Source: Methanoregula sp. SKADARSKE-2 (GTDB lineage: Archaea > Halobacteriota > Methanomicrobia > Methanomicrobiales > Methanospirillaceae). Taken from it: DNA of 64,000 nt. Position numbers and translations under genes: made by a program. A model generated the notes under the pieces. The model had not been told where the DNA came from, did not search any database, and saw nothing but the letters and a program-made list of their open reading frames with translations. The stretch covers positions 1,844,391 through 1,908,390 of the forward strand of contig CP121470.1 in the NCBI GenBank assembly GCA_030919125.1, given 5' to 3'. This document shows positions 1-9,148 of this stretch, piece by piece (within the stretch, counting starts at the first letter, position 1; every line of letters starts with the position of its first letter).

Positions 1-2
1 CC

Positions 3-104
3 TGTTGGCACCTTCTGGCGGTCAGGATTGCCATGATTACCTGCAGGTACGAGCGCGTCGAACACTGGTACATGGAGACCCGGAAAGACGAACCCGGCGG
101 ATAA
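3..104 (+). CDS. C-terminal end of an upstream gene (partial)
   Basis: One frame is open from the window edge to a TAA at 102-104 and reads like the charged C-terminus of a protein (ending ...WYMETRKDEPGG). The other forward frames give less protein-like translations. It lies just upstream of alaS on the same strand. Too little is present to name a family, and it may simply be chance. Confidence 0.35.
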   Translation, partial: CWHLLAVRIAMITCRYERVEHWYMETRKDEPGG

Positions 105-166
105 GGGAGGAGCAATACACTAATTAGCGTTCATCATCCATTGTACTGAAGAATCAGGGGTTATTG

Positions 167-2908
167 ATGCTCGAAGAAGAATACCAGCTCGAATACTTTA
201 AAACTGCGGGGCTGACACGCAAGATCTGCAAAAGCTGCGGTCTGGCATTCTGGACACGCGACAATTCCCGCGAAGTCTGCGGGGATGCTCCCTGCGAACC
301 CTATAATTTTATCGGGAACCCGGTCTTCAGGACACACAATATCGACACCATGCGCGAGGCATATCTCTCTTTTTTCGAGAAGCACGGCCACACCCGGGTC
401 GAACGGTACCCGGTCGTGGCCCGCTGGCGCGATGATATCTACCTGACCATAGCATCCATCGCTGACTTCCAGCCCTTTGTGACGGGCGGGGTAGTGCCTC
501 CCCCGGCAAACCCCCTGACCATATCTCAACCATGCATACGCCTCAACGATCTCGACTCTGTCGGCAGATCGGGCCGTCACCTCACCACATTCGAGATGAT
601 GGCGCACCATGCATTCAATTCCCCGACCGAGGAGATCTACTGGAAGGACCGGACCGTGGAACTCTGCGATCTCTTCATCGAATCCATCGGGGGCGATCTC
701 AACAAGGTCACGTACAAGGAGAACCCGTGGATCGGTGGCGGGAACGCGGGACCGAGCGTTGAGGTCCTCATCGGCGGCCTCGAGGTCGCGACGCTCGTCT
801 TCATGAGCCTGGGACGGCAGAAGACCAAAGGCCAGGGCTACGACCTGAACGGTGAGAGGTATTATCCGATGAACCTCCGGATCGTGGATACCGGTTACGG
901 CCTTGAGCGGTTCGTCTGGGCATCGAAAGGCTCTCCCACAATCTACGATGCGGTATTCCCGGAGATGGTCAGTCACGTCATGAGTGCAGCCGGTCTCTCC
1001 CACATGCTCGAGAACAAAGATTACACCAAGATCCTCGCCCTCAACGCGAAATTTGCCGGGCTCATGGATATCTCGGGCACCAACCTCTTCAACCTCCGGA
1101 AAAAAGTCGCGGCTGCGATCGATGTCTCCCCAGAGAAGCTCGACAAGATGATCACACCCATCGAGAAGGTCTATGCCGTGGTCGACCACACCCGGTGCCT
1201 CGCATATATGCTTGGCGACTGCATAGTTCCCTCCAATGTGCGGGAGGGATATCTCGCCCGTCTCGTAATCCGGAGAACGCTCAGGATGATGAACGATCTC
1301 AAGATCGATGTGCCGATTGGGGATCTGATCGAACAACAGACCCGGATCATCGGCCTGAAGAGGTTCGAGCAGGATCTCGGGGTTGTCCGGGAGATTGTCG
1401 AGCGTGAGACCGAAAAATATGCAGCAACGCTCGAACGCGGAACCCGGATTGTCCAGAAGATTGCAAAAACCTACAAGGCAAAGAGCCAGCGGGTTCCCCT
1501 TGCCGAGATCACCACCCTCTACGACTCCCATGGTATCCAGCCGGAGATGGTCAAGGATATTGCCGCAAAGGAAGGTGCGGTTGTCGACATGCCGGACAAC
1601 TTTTACTCCATGGTTGCCGATATGCATTCGGAATCGAAGCGTGAAGCCGAAGAGGATAAGATCGCGAAATACGCAGAACGGGTACAGGGACTCCCGCCCA
1701 CAAAGAAGCTCTACTACGAACAACCGGCCGATATCGAGTTTGAAGCGGTCGTCCTCGATTTCTTCGACGGATATGCGGTGACCGACCAGACGCTCTTCTA
1801 CCCGGAAGGCGGTGGCCAGCCCGCAGATACCGGGACGCTTGTCAGCTCGGACAGCATGGTAAGGGTTGACGAGGTTGTCAAGCTCGGAGAAGTTGTCCTC
1901 CACCATGTAACCGGAGGGGTACTGCAGCGCGGGGAGCATGTCAAGGGAATGGTTGACGAGGAGAGGCGTTTCTCCCTGATGCGCCACCACACCGGAACCC
2001 ACATCCTCCTCCATGCAGCAAAAGAGGTTCTCGGCGCCCATATCCACCAGGCAGGCGCCCAGAAAGGGAGCGATAGTTCCCGGGTCGATATCCGTCACTT
2101 CAAGCATATAACGCCGGAGGAGCTCCGGAAGATCGAGACCGGGGCGAACCGGATGGTGATGGCAAACCAGCCGGTGGAGATCGGCATTGAAGAGCGGTCG
2201 AGAGCCGAACAGAAGTACGGGTTCTCGCTCTACCAGGGCGGTGTTCCTCCGGGAAAATTCATCCGCGTAGTCAAGGTTGGAGGGGATATCGAGGCATGCG
2301 CCGGGACCCATTGCCGGAGCACCGGGGAGGTCGGCGTCATCAAGATCATCCGTGTCGAGCACATCCAGGACGGGATTGAGCGGATCGAGTTTGCAGCAGG
2401 GATCTCCGCATTATTTTACCTGCAACACGTGGAGCAGATCCTCAGTTCCGCCTCAGATGTCCTCTCAGTCCAGCCGGAAAACCTCGCACCCACCGTCACC
2501 CGTTTCTTCACGGAATGGAAGGATCAGCGGAGGGAGATCGAGCGGATGTCAGGAAAAGTCGTCGAACTCGAGATGAGGACGATCGTTGCCGAATCGGTTG
2601 GAGGGGTAGGCATCGTCATCAAGAGAATTGATCTGCCCTCAAAGGAACTCTCCGCTCTCGCAACTTCTATCTCGGAACGGGGTGGGGTAGCGCTCCTTGC
2701 CGCAACCGGGGAGACCGTCCGGGTTGTCCTTGCATCCGGAGATCCCCGGGTAAATGCCGGTGATATCATCAGCCAGGTCTGCAGTCTCCTCGGGGGAAAA
2801 GGGGGAGGTAAACCGTCAATGGCCCAGGGTGGCGGCCCCGAATCGGCTCAACTCGATCTTGCACTGAAAGTCGGCCGTGAACGGATAATTGCAGCCCTTT
2901 ATGCCTGA
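167..2908 (+). CDS. alaS: Alanyl-tRNA synthetase, archaeal type
   Basis: Charges tRNA-Ala with alanine in the cytoplasm. About 913 residues, the usual length for the archaeal form. The N-terminus has the archaeal extension with Cys pairs (CKSCG, then C..C near residue 40). The class II catalytic core carries the TISQPCIRLND stretch. The editing domain shows HHTGTH (HxxxH) and CAGTHC, the zinc ligands that clear mischarged Ser/Gly. The C-terminus has the DHHA1-type Gly-rich segment (GGKGGGKPSMAQGGG). I chose ATG at 167; a TTG one codon earlier at 164 is also in frame. It is intact, unlike many genes in this window. Confidence 0.97.
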   Translation: MLEEEYQLEYFKTAGLTRKICKSCGLAFWTRDNSREVCGDAPCEPYNFIGNPVFRTHNIDTMREAYLSFFEKHGHTRVERYPVVARWRDDIYLTIASIADFQPFVTGGVVPPPANPLTISQPCIRLNDLDSVGRSGRHLTTFEMMAHHAFNSPTEEIYWKDRTVELCDLFIESIGGDLNKVTYKENPWIGGGNAGPSVEVLIGGLEVATLVFMSLGRQKTKGQGYDLNGERYYPMNLRIVDTGYGLERFVWASKGSPTIYDAVFPEMVSHVMSAAGLSHMLENKDYTKILALNAKFAGLMDISGTNLFNLRKKVAAAIDVSPEKLDKMITPIEKVYAVVDHTRCLAYMLGDCIVPSNVREGYLARLVIRRTLRMMNDLKIDVPIGDLIEQQTRIIGLKRFEQDLGVVREIVERETEKYAATLERGTRIVQKIAKTYKAKSQRVPLAEITTLYDSHGIQPEMVKDIAAKEGAVVDMPDNFYSMVADMHSESKREAEEDKIAKYAERVQGLPPTKKLYYEQPADIEFEAVVLDFFDGYAVTDQTLFYPEGGGQPADTGTLVSSDSMVRVDEVVKLGEVVLHHVTGGVLQRGEHVKGMVDEERRFSLMRHHTGTHILLHAAKEVLGAHIHQAGAQKGSDSSRVDIRHFKHITPEELRKIETGANRMVMANQPVEIGIEERSRAEQKYGFSLYQGGVPPGKFIRVVKVGGDIEACAGTHCRSTGEVGVIKIIRVEHIQDGIERIEFAAGISALFYLQHVEQILSSASDVLSVQPENLAPTVTRFFTEWKDQRREIERMSGKVVELEMRTIVAESVGGVGIVIKRIDLPSKELSALATSISERGGVALLAATGETVRVVLASGDPRVNAGDIISQVCSLLGGKGGGKPSMAQGGGPESAQLDLALKVGRERIIAALYA

Positions 2909-2965
2909 CTCGGTAGTAATCCTGGAGCCCGGGGCGCTGCGCGGGCACAAAAAATTGCAAAAGCC

Positions 2966-3516
2966 ATGGCAAGCCAGACCGCCGGTGACATCCTCCGGGT
3001 GCTTGGCGAGAACAAAAAAAGCCTCACAGAGATAAACGAGCACCTCGCCCTGCCGCTCACCACCGTAAAATATCACCTCGAGAACCTTCTCGATGCCGGA
3101 CTTGTCCGGATCGCCGAGACAAAATACAGTAGCAAAGGCAGGGAAGTGAAGATCTATTCACTCTCAGACCAGCTGTTCGTTGTCGCCCCGCCGCGGTCAG
3201 ATGTCCGTTCGTTTATCCTCAAATATGCATCCCTTCTCGGGATTGTGGCGGTTGGAACCTTTGTTCTCTCCCTTATCCTGCCCATGATGGCGGGTGCTCC
3301 CCTGAGTATACGGGACGGAATAATTTTCTAACAAGTATCCCGGCAGCCGCACCCGATGCCCCGCATGAAGCCAATCTTATGGCAACCCAGATGGCATACA
3401 AGGGTTTCGGGGGAGCTCTTTCGACAACGGACCCGGTCATCACGTTCTTTATCGGGGGCGTTTTTGTGATTCTCGTCCTTCTGCTCTATGAGATCTCTCT
3501 CTGGAAAAGACATTAG
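2966..3516 (+). pseudogene. Winged-helix regulator with two membrane segments, frame-broken
   Basis: Residues 1-75 form an ArsR-like winged helix (TTVKYHLENLLDAGLV recognition region, KGREVKIYSL wing). A hydrophobic segment follows (YASLLGIVAVGTFVLSLILP). The starting frame stops at 3331, but the +2 frame is open from before 3301 to TAG at 3514-3516 and encodes a loop plus a second membrane helix (ITFFIGGVFVILVLLLYEI). The natural product is therefore probably a two-TM membrane-anchored DNA-binding protein of about 183 residues, with a frameshift near the CCCC run at 3299-3302. The wing sequence closely resembles that of the winged-helix/PAS protein at 39879. Could be decay or a sequencing error. 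Confidence 0.7.
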
Positions 3517-3641
3517 GAGAAGCTCTTCTTTTTTTTACCGGAGGAGGGTGATCCTCTTCTGGAACCGGAGAGAGTGGGTTTGATCTGATACACTGCTCCA
3601 ATCATGAAGTGAGAGCCTGGATAAAAAAAAGAGAGAGAAGT

Positions 3642-4469
3642 TTACGTCCTTCTCGCAGCTATTGCGATTCCGATCATCCCCACAGCCCCAATTACAACAA
3701 AGGGGGATGAGGGCGCTCGGGTAGGAGTGGTGGGCCAGGGGGTCGGGGCCGTCGTCGTTGGCCGGGTCGTAACAATACGTGCGGTAGTCGTAGGAATTGT
3801 TGTCACTGCCTGGGTAACCGGTGCGGTTACGAGGAAGGTCTTGATTCCGATGAACCCGTTCTGGTCAGTGAAGGTCACATCGTACGAACCGGGTCCATAA
3901 ACCGAGACTTTCTGGGAGAAGATCCCTTCGTTCCGGGCATTGGACTTGGTCCCGATATATTGCGGTCCGAAAATTTTCCCGTCGGGACCCCGGACTTCAA
4001 GTTGTACACCGCTGCTGCCGCCATTGGTCAGGGTGCCGGAGATCTGGAGTGCATCGGCGAGGGGCTGGGTCACCGGGGAGGTAATGGTCAGATCACCGGA
4101 ACGATCGACTAGGGTGATCAACTGATTGGTTACCGAATCATCACTGAGTGACGATGACCCGGGGCTGTTGAACCGGATCTCCATCTTGTACTGACCCCCA
4201 GGGAGACCCCGGGTATCGAATAATTTATACTGGGTTGCCTTACTGTCCTGGATCGTTACCGTCTGATGGCTGATCTCAGTTGAGGTGTACTGGGACTGGT
4301 AAAAAATCATCTCAAAGGTTCTTCCTGCCGGAAGGGTGCTATCTATGGAACATTTCAACGTCTCCCCTACCTGAATGTTTTTTGGGGAGCAATTTACATA
4401 CAGACCATACGCTGATACGGTCCCGGAGAGGAGCATGATCCCGATCAGGATGAGGATAATCTTCTTCAT
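3642..4469 (-). CDS. Secreted, membrane-anchored Thr/Pro-stalk protein
   Basis: 275 residues. A clear signal peptide (KKIILILIGIMLLSGTVSA) is followed by a beta-rich ectodomain with two Ig-like or archaeal surface-type segments, a Thr/Pro-rich stalk (TTTARIVTTRPTTTAP) and a C-terminal hydrophobic helix ending in RRT. This is the common build of methanogen cell-surface proteins held by a C-terminal anchor. No catalytic motif is visible and I do not recognise the family. The secreted TPR protein at 33808 has the same stalk-plus-anchor ending. Confidence 0.8.
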   Translation of the reverse strand: MKKIILILIGIMLLSGTVSAYGLYVNCSPKNIQVGETLKCSIDSTLPAGRTFEMIFYQSQYTSTEISHQTVTIQDSKATQYKLFDTRGLPGGQYKMEIRFNSPGSSSLSDDSVTNQLITLVDRSGDLTITSPVTQPLADALQISGTLTNGGSSGVQLEVRGPDGKIFGPQYIGTKSNARNEGIFSQKVSVYGPGSYDVTFTDQNGFIGIKTFLVTAPVTQAVTTIPTTTARIVTTRPTTTAPTPWPTTPTRAPSSPFVVIGAVGMIGIAIAARRT

Positions 4470-4598
4470 ACCTAACTATCGAGTCTCGGTAACTAAAAAA
4501 TGTCTCGATCCGAGATCTTCGCAGAGGAGAGAAAAAGGTGAACCGGTCCCCGGATAAGAGAATGTTTTTCTGGATCAACTCCGAGCTCTTGCGGTTTT

Positions 4599-5204
4599 TC
4601 AGACAAGCGCGATAAAATTCCTGAGCAGCCTGAGACCAACCGGGCCGCTCTTCTCCGGATGGAACTGGACCCCGTACGTGGTGCCGTTTCCTACCGATGA
4701 CGCGAACGGGCAGATGTATTCGGTTGTCGTGAGGGTGAACTCCGGTCCCGTCTCCGCATAATACGAATGGACGAAATAAACGGACTCTTCTCTCCCGAAA
4801 CCTTCGAAGAGCGGGTTATCATCGGACGTAAGGGCAAGGGTGTTCCAGCCCATGTGCGGGACCTTCAGCCCGATCCGGCGGGGGAACCGTCTCACGTTCC
4901 CCGGAATTAATCCGAGTCCCTTGTGCACCCCGTACTCCTCGCTTGTCTCAAGGAGCATCTGCATACCAAGACAAATCCCAAGGAGAGGGAGATCACGGGC
5001 TGCAGAGACAACCGTCTCCTGGAGCGTTCCGAGCTGCTCCATCCCTTCATGAAATGCCCCCACGCCCGGGAGAACAAGCCCGTCAGCTGCTGCGATCTCC
5101 TCTGCATCGTAGGTTATGCAGGCATTCGCCCCGGACTTCTCAAGGCCACGGATCACACTCCGGAGGTTCCCGAGTCCGTAGTCAATAATGGCTATCTTCT
5201 TCAT
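4599..5204 (-). CDS. hisH: Imidazole glycerol phosphate synthase, glutaminase subunit
   Basis: HisH hydrolyses glutamine and passes ammonia to HisF in histidine biosynthesis. 201 residues, full length. The class I amidotransferase triad is visible: Cys in GICLGMQ, and His/Glu in FHPEKSG. The N-terminus IIDYGLGNLRSV is typical. Its start lies inside the 3' end of the upstream PAPS-reductase-like gene (23-base overlap), so the two are probably co-transcribed. No hisF or other his gene is in the window. Confidence 0.95.
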   Translation of the reverse strand: MKKIAIIDYGLGNLRSVIRGLEKSGANACITYDAEEIAAADGLVLPGVGAFHEGMEQLGTLQETVVSAARDLPLLGICLGMQMLLETSEEYGVHKGLGLIPGNVRRFPRRIGLKVPHMGWNTLALTSDDNPLFEGFGREESVYFVHSYYAETGPEFTLTTTEYICPFASSVGNGTTYGVQFHPEKSGPVGLRLLRNFIALV

Positions 5205-6594
5205 CCCGGCACCCCGATTTCAGTCTCCATCGGCCCTGGCTGATCCACTCATCCGGCAGCCCGTTCGCCTTCCGATACTCCTCGAGTTTCTCTCTCCAGC
5301 CCTCCCAGAGATCGGTATATTCTTCCTCGATCCCGTGGAGCAGAGCCATATCGCTCGAAGGGCACATGAAACATCCGATCCGGTCCAGGTGCCGCTCGTA
5401 CAGGACATTGTATGGCGCGTTCTCCTGCATCAGGTACAGCCAGACATGCAGGGCCGTCCAGTCATGGATAGGCGCAGCCGATAGCTGGACGGGTACATTC
5501 GGGTTTCGCCAGACCCGGTCGCTCCTGGCCCGGGATGCGGATTCGTACCTCCGTTGCCCGATAAACGAGAGGCATTCTCCCCATTCTTCGCGGATCCTTC
5601 GACCGACAGGGATAAGCTTACAGACCTTACAGCACCACCGGGCGTTCACTGCAGGCGGTCCCTGCCGGCCAAAGTTCTCCCAGAATGGGGTTACGCCATC
5701 TGTCCTGATGACAGCAAGTCCGTATTCCCTGGCAACATCCTCCACATTTGCATACGTTTCCGCAAACTCAAAGCCGGTATCGGCAAAGAGGATCGGAACT
5801 TTCCCGATCGCTTTTAGGACCACGAGGAGCGTGACAAGGCTGTCTTTTCCCCCGGAGTAAGAGACGTTTGCAACGAGAGCCGGATTGCGTCCGGCCACGT
5901 CACGGACAAATTCAACAGAGCCGGCTTCAACGCCTGCAAGTGCTTGGGAATTCGCCTTCACGACCTCCCCCCATGTCACGGGGCCGGGGACTATTATCGA
6001 TGCTACATTCCTGCGCGTCCTGACAATCGATCCCTTCTTCATCTCCCGGGCTGCTGCGGCATCCACTCTGGCGCGACCGACACCGATGCAGACGTTATCC
6101 CGGGTAAGGATGAAGACTTCATCCCCGGCTCTGATCGAGTCGTCGATTGACAGAAGGCCCGGGGCAAGAAGGCTCATCCCTTCGTCCCGGATGAACGGGA
6201 CTGCATCGTCTGAGACGACAACAAAGCGTTTCTTCGGGAGGAAAAGGGTGCAGGCTTCCGGCCGGGGGACCGGTTCCCATCTTCGCTCTTTGGGGAAATA
6301 CCGGATAATACCGGCTACGCCTCCTCCAACAATGATCTCCTCCATCCTATCGCTATCCGGCACCTTGTTCAGGAGTGCGCAATGACCCTCGGGGATGAGC
6401 GGTGCTCCAAAATGTTCCTCGTAGATCCGGTTGATGAGCGAAATATCGGCCGGGAAGGCAGGACGGGCATCGCCAGGAGGGGTTACGGGGACCTCGCGGG
6501 TTGCTGAACCGCACGAGCATTGTTTCGCAAGGACCGGCGCATGACACCGGTCGCACCAGCGAAGAAGGATCTTCCCCAGATAAGATGGGCGCAT
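5182..6594 (-). CDS. Zinc-ribbon/PUA/PAPS-reductase-like PP-loop protein
   Basis: 470 residues in three parts. Residues 14-28 hold a Cys ribbon (CDRC...CSC). A middle region around 130-210 fits a PUA RNA-binding domain (DEVFILTRDNVCIGVGRARV). The C-terminal half is a PAPS-reductase-family PP-loop ATPase with SGGKDS and the downstream ADTGFEF. Cys motifs CCKVC and CFMC in the last third could bind a Fe-S cluster, as in archaeal relatives. The PUA fusion suggests an RNA substrate, for example tRNA thiolation, rather than sulfate assimilation; that is inference. It overlaps hisH by 23 bases. Confidence 0.85.
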   Translation of the reverse strand: MRPSYLGKILLRWCDRCHAPVLAKQCSCGSATREVPVTPPGDARPAFPADISLINRIYEEHFGAPLIPEGHCALLNKVPDSDRMEEIIVGGGVAGIIRYFPKERRWEPVPRPEACTLFLPKKRFVVVSDDAVPFIRDEGMSLLAPGLLSIDDSIRAGDEVFILTRDNVCIGVGRARVDAAAAREMKKGSIVRTRRNVASIIVPGPVTWGEVVKANSQALAGVEAGSVEFVRDVAGRNPALVANVSYSGGKDSLVTLLVVLKAIGKVPILFADTGFEFAETYANVEDVAREYGLAVIRTDGVTPFWENFGRQGPPAVNARWCCKVCKLIPVGRRIREEWGECLSFIGQRRYESASRARSDRVWRNPNVPVQLSAAPIHDWTALHVWLYLMQENAPYNVLYERHLDRIGCFMCPSSDMALLHGIEEEYTDLWEGWREKLEEYRKANGLPDEWISQGRWRLKSGCRDEEDSHY

Positions 6595-6606
6595 CTGTCG
6601 TACTAT

Positions 6607-6771
6607 GTGCTTCAGGAGGATAAAAATGGTCTGAAATTCACAGATCCATATCTTCCCCCTATCCTCATAGGAGACGACGGGATGCCCTATCCCCCACGGG
6701 GGATCCCGGCGGCAATCAATTACGGAAGAATTGATATCCAGCCATCCTCTACTCAGTACTGCAAGTTATGA
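6607..6771 (+). CDS. Possible small leader gene before mrpF
   Basis: A GTG-initiated frame of 54 codons whose TGA overlaps the mrpF ATG (ATGA at 6768-6771), the arrangement seen in translationally coupled genes. The peptide (…PPILIGDDGMPYPPRG…) is not membrane-like and is not MrpE, which would be expected at this position. The start is divergent from the gene at 6594. It may be a chance frame. Confidence 0.3.
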   Translation: MLQEDKNGLKFTDPYLPPILIGDDGMPYPPRGIPAAINYGRIDIQPSSTQYCKL

Positions 6772-7028
6772 ACGATACCTGGCTCTTTACCAGTCTGTGC
6801 TTCTTTGTCCTCGCTGGCTGTGCAGCAGTGAGGATAATTCCCGGCCCTACCCTCTTTGATCGGCTCATTGCAGCGAGAACGGCAGTAACCATCGCAGTTA
6901 TCGGGGGACTGTCCGCAGGAATTGCATACGGGAGTTTTTTTCTTCTCGAACTTGTAATCGCATCTGCGGTTGTCGGTTATGCCGTAATTGGACTGCGGGC
7001 GGCAACATACCTGGGGGTGCAAGTATGA
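6768..7028 (+). CDS. mrpF: Na+/H+ antiporter subunit MrpF-like
   Basis: 86 residues with three predicted membrane helices and the MrpF/MnhF pattern RIIPGPTLFDRLIAARTAVT after the first helix. MrpF is a small membrane subunit of the multisubunit cation/proton antiporter, also found in energy-converting hydrogenase complexes. It overlaps the next gene by 4 bases (ATGA-type), so the pair is translationally coupled. The large antiporter subunits are not next to it. Confidence 0.85.
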   Translation: MNDTWLFTSLCFFVLAGCAAVRIIPGPTLFDRLIAARTAVTIAVIGGLSAGIAYGSFFLLELVIASAVVGYAVIGLRAATYLGVQV

Positions 7029-7378
7029 GTGCCCTGGTCCCCGATCTCATCATCTTTATTCTCTTGGTACTGAGCGTAGGCTTCTGCGGTATCAGTGTTA
7101 TCGGTCTCCTCCTCTTTCCTGACATCCGCAGCAGGAGTTACACCGCGATGCGTTCAAGCCTGATAGGATGCGGGTCGATGGCAGCAGCGGGGACTCTTCT
7201 CTCCCTGTTCCTCTTCTTCACGCGTGGCGGGAGCCAGTATCTCTTCCTCTTCGCCCTGATCGGTGTTCTCGTATTGGTGATTATCCTGGGAAACATCGGG
7301 ATCAGCCGAATAATCCTTCACCGGACGCTTCCCAGAGATCATTCTCCCGTAACGGACATGGATACCCTGAAAAAATAA
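7025..7378 (+). CDS. mrpG: Na+/H+ antiporter subunit MrpG-like
   Basis: 117 residues, three membrane helices, with the MrpG/MnhG motif GLLLFPDIRSRSYTAMRSS in the first loop. It is coupled to mrpF by a 4-base overlap. Downstream there is only a U-rich tract and a dead IS1595 transposase, so the expected B/C/D/A subunits are absent here. They may be elsewhere, or the operon may have been cut when the element inserted. The C-terminus looks natural rather than truncated. Confidence 0.85.
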   Translation: MSALVPDLIIFILLVLSVGFCGISVIGLLLFPDIRSRSYTAMRSSLIGCGSMAAAGTLLSLFLFFTRGGSQYLFLFALIGVLVLVIILGNIGISRIILHRTLPRDHSPVTDMDTLKK

Positions 7379-7386
7379 TTTTTTTT
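7371..7386 (+). terminator. A/T-run terminator after mrpG
   Basis: The mrpG stop codon is embedded in an A6-TAA-T8 tract. U-rich tracts of this kind act as archaeal terminators; the short A/T symmetry could also form a weak hairpin. Confidence 0.4.
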
Positions 7387-7390
7387 GGTG

Positions 7391-8194
7391 TTACTCAATA
7401 GAGACCCCCCGAGAATACTCATAGATGCATTCTTTGAGGTAAGGCGGAAATTTCTTTGGATTCATGTCGTGATATTTCATCAATTATTCTTTTGCGAAAG
7501 ACCAGAATCCCTCGATACCATTGATATAGACCTTACCGTTGACGAATTTTTTACTATGATCGATTCTCATGGGATGGAACCCGTATGAGATAAGACCGTT
7601 ATAACTTCGGAATTTATCGGTGTAAATGAGACTTCCGCGTTTCACCTTTTCGATGGCCATCGGGAGGAGTGTTTGACCGGAGACATTCTGGACCACTTCA
7701 ACCCGGACTTTTCCCCCGCGCTCCAGGATACCGAACACGGGGATCTTCCCGGCAGCTCCCCGGCCCCGGTTACCCTTTCTTCTCCCACCAAAGTACGACT
7801 CATCCATCTCAATCCCTCCCGAAAGAGTGAAGGCCGTAGCACTATCCGTCCTGAAGATTGATCCTCTGAACAGGTCGAATAGACCATAAACGGTGTTATA
7901 GGAGAGTCCAAACTGGTGAGCGGCTTCACGAACTGAAGGATCCAACCCGGAAAGTTTGATTGCGATTGATACACGGACCAAGGGAGCTCTTTTATCCTTC
8001 AAGGATACCTTCTCGTCTGGGACCCCCCTCTCTTTCCGGCAACCGTAACCCTTGTACTTACCGCGCCTGACCCGCCGATCCTGGTATTCCCGCAATACGG
8101 ACAATTATCAAACCGTTGAAATGCCTTGCGTCTGAAGGTATTCTTCCGATTTTTCTTCTGATATCGCGTATTGTTGGAGATCTATAAGGTCCAT
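7391..8194 (-). pseudogene. IS1595-family transposase remnant
   Basis: The central part (about 7484-8104) is clearly an ISXO2-like DDE transposase: IEMDESYFGGRRKG, VFGILERGGKV, YTDKFRSYNGL, and HSKKFVNG...INGIEGFWSFAKE. An in-frame TAA at 7484-7486 interrupts it; translation would then continue LMKYHDMNPKKFPPYLKE to a final stop at 7391. Upstream, the zinc-finger piece (CPYCGNTRIG) and the N-terminus (MDLIDLQQY...) lie in other frames, so at least two frameshifts are present. The element is inactive. It sits immediately behind the mrpFG pair. Confidence 0.85.
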
Positions 8195-8640
8195 CCTTCC
8201 AACCACCGGAGTTTATTGTGGTGGTCGTTATTAAGGAATTACCATTTTTGATTTACCGGATAAGGTGAGACCAACCTTTTCCGGCAGGTAGGGTATGAAC
8301 CATGGCAGCAGCGGAGAAGGCAGGGGTATACCCTCCTCAACGGTCGCAAACTTTAATATTTGCCGGTGTATCATACCGCGACTATGCGGCCAAAAAAGGT
8401 TGAACCCAAAGCCCCGAGGCTTGCGATATCTGTGAGGAGGTCCTGTATCTCTGTTGAAGCAGGAACCCGCGACATCGTATACTCGGTGTGCGGTGATAGA
8501 GAAAACCCGGGTGACGCGATCAAGCGCCTGGTGGGGAGTACCAAGCTCACCGGTTCGAGAAGGCGCCCAGGAAGATCCAGACCATACCAGAAGAAACAAC
8601 GGGGACGAAGAAGATGTTGCATGAACTGCCAGGAAAGAGT

Positions 8641-8711
8641 GCGCCGACCGGGACTCGAACCCGGGTTTAGGCGTTGGCAACGCCTAGTGATAACCACTAC
8701 ACTATCGGCGC
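8641..8711 (-). tRNA. tRNA-Gly (GCC)
   Basis: A complete 71-nt cloverleaf on the minus strand: acceptor GCGCCGA/TCGGCGC, a D-arm with AGTGGTTATC, anticodon stem AGGCG/CGCCT around TTGCCAA (anticodon GCC), and T-arm CCGGG-TTCGAGT-CCCGG. No intron. CCA is not encoded, as is usual in archaea. Confidence 0.96.
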
Positions 8712-8854
8712 TAATGCGCTCTAAAGTGTGAGCATTCAAACGATTTAAGCATATCGAACAAGGGGCGAGGCTGGCAGGAAAACTCTTCGGTGAGAAATAC
8801 CGGAAAACCGGTGATACACTGCCAGTCTTTAATACCGGTGGGCAGAGGAACGGT

Positions 8855-8998
8855 GTGAAACGCCGGACCAATCCCCCCGGTAATTTACGTGCAGGGAGAG
8901 CGGAGCGGGAGAAGCGGATACAGACTCTCGAAACCCGCGAGGGTGAGATGGAAGAGAGGCTCCGGAAACATTCTGAGGATCTTCTCCACTGCGGATAA
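8855..8998 (+). CDS. Possible small coiled-coil ORF
   Basis: A GTG-initiated frame of 47 codons ending in a very charged helix-like tail (REKRIQTLETREGEMEERL). The frame stays open upstream to a TGA near 8730 but contains no ATG, so it may be a gene remnant rather than a gene. No family recognised. Confidence 0.2.
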   Translation: MKRRTNPPGNLRAGRAEREKRIQTLETREGEMEERLRKHSEDLLHCG

Positions 8999-9148
8999 TG
9001 AAGACGGGAAGGTAAGAGGACCGAGGCGATACACCACGACCTCTGATTTTTGGCAGATGCCCCTTCATAAATTACGAACAGTCTCTCCAAAAATAAACGG
9101 GGAGTAAATCCAACATCTTAATGTAAGCAATCGCGTAATAATTACTCG

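Noticed and set aside
161..2362. 733-codon open frame on the minus strand opposite alaS
   Set aside because: Mirror of the GC-rich codon pattern of alaS; no motif, and the plus-strand gene is certain.
8360..8731. Plus-strand frame of 123 codons covering the tRNA region
   Set aside because: It reads through the antisense of tRNA-Gly (giving RRPGLEPGF, a classic false translation).
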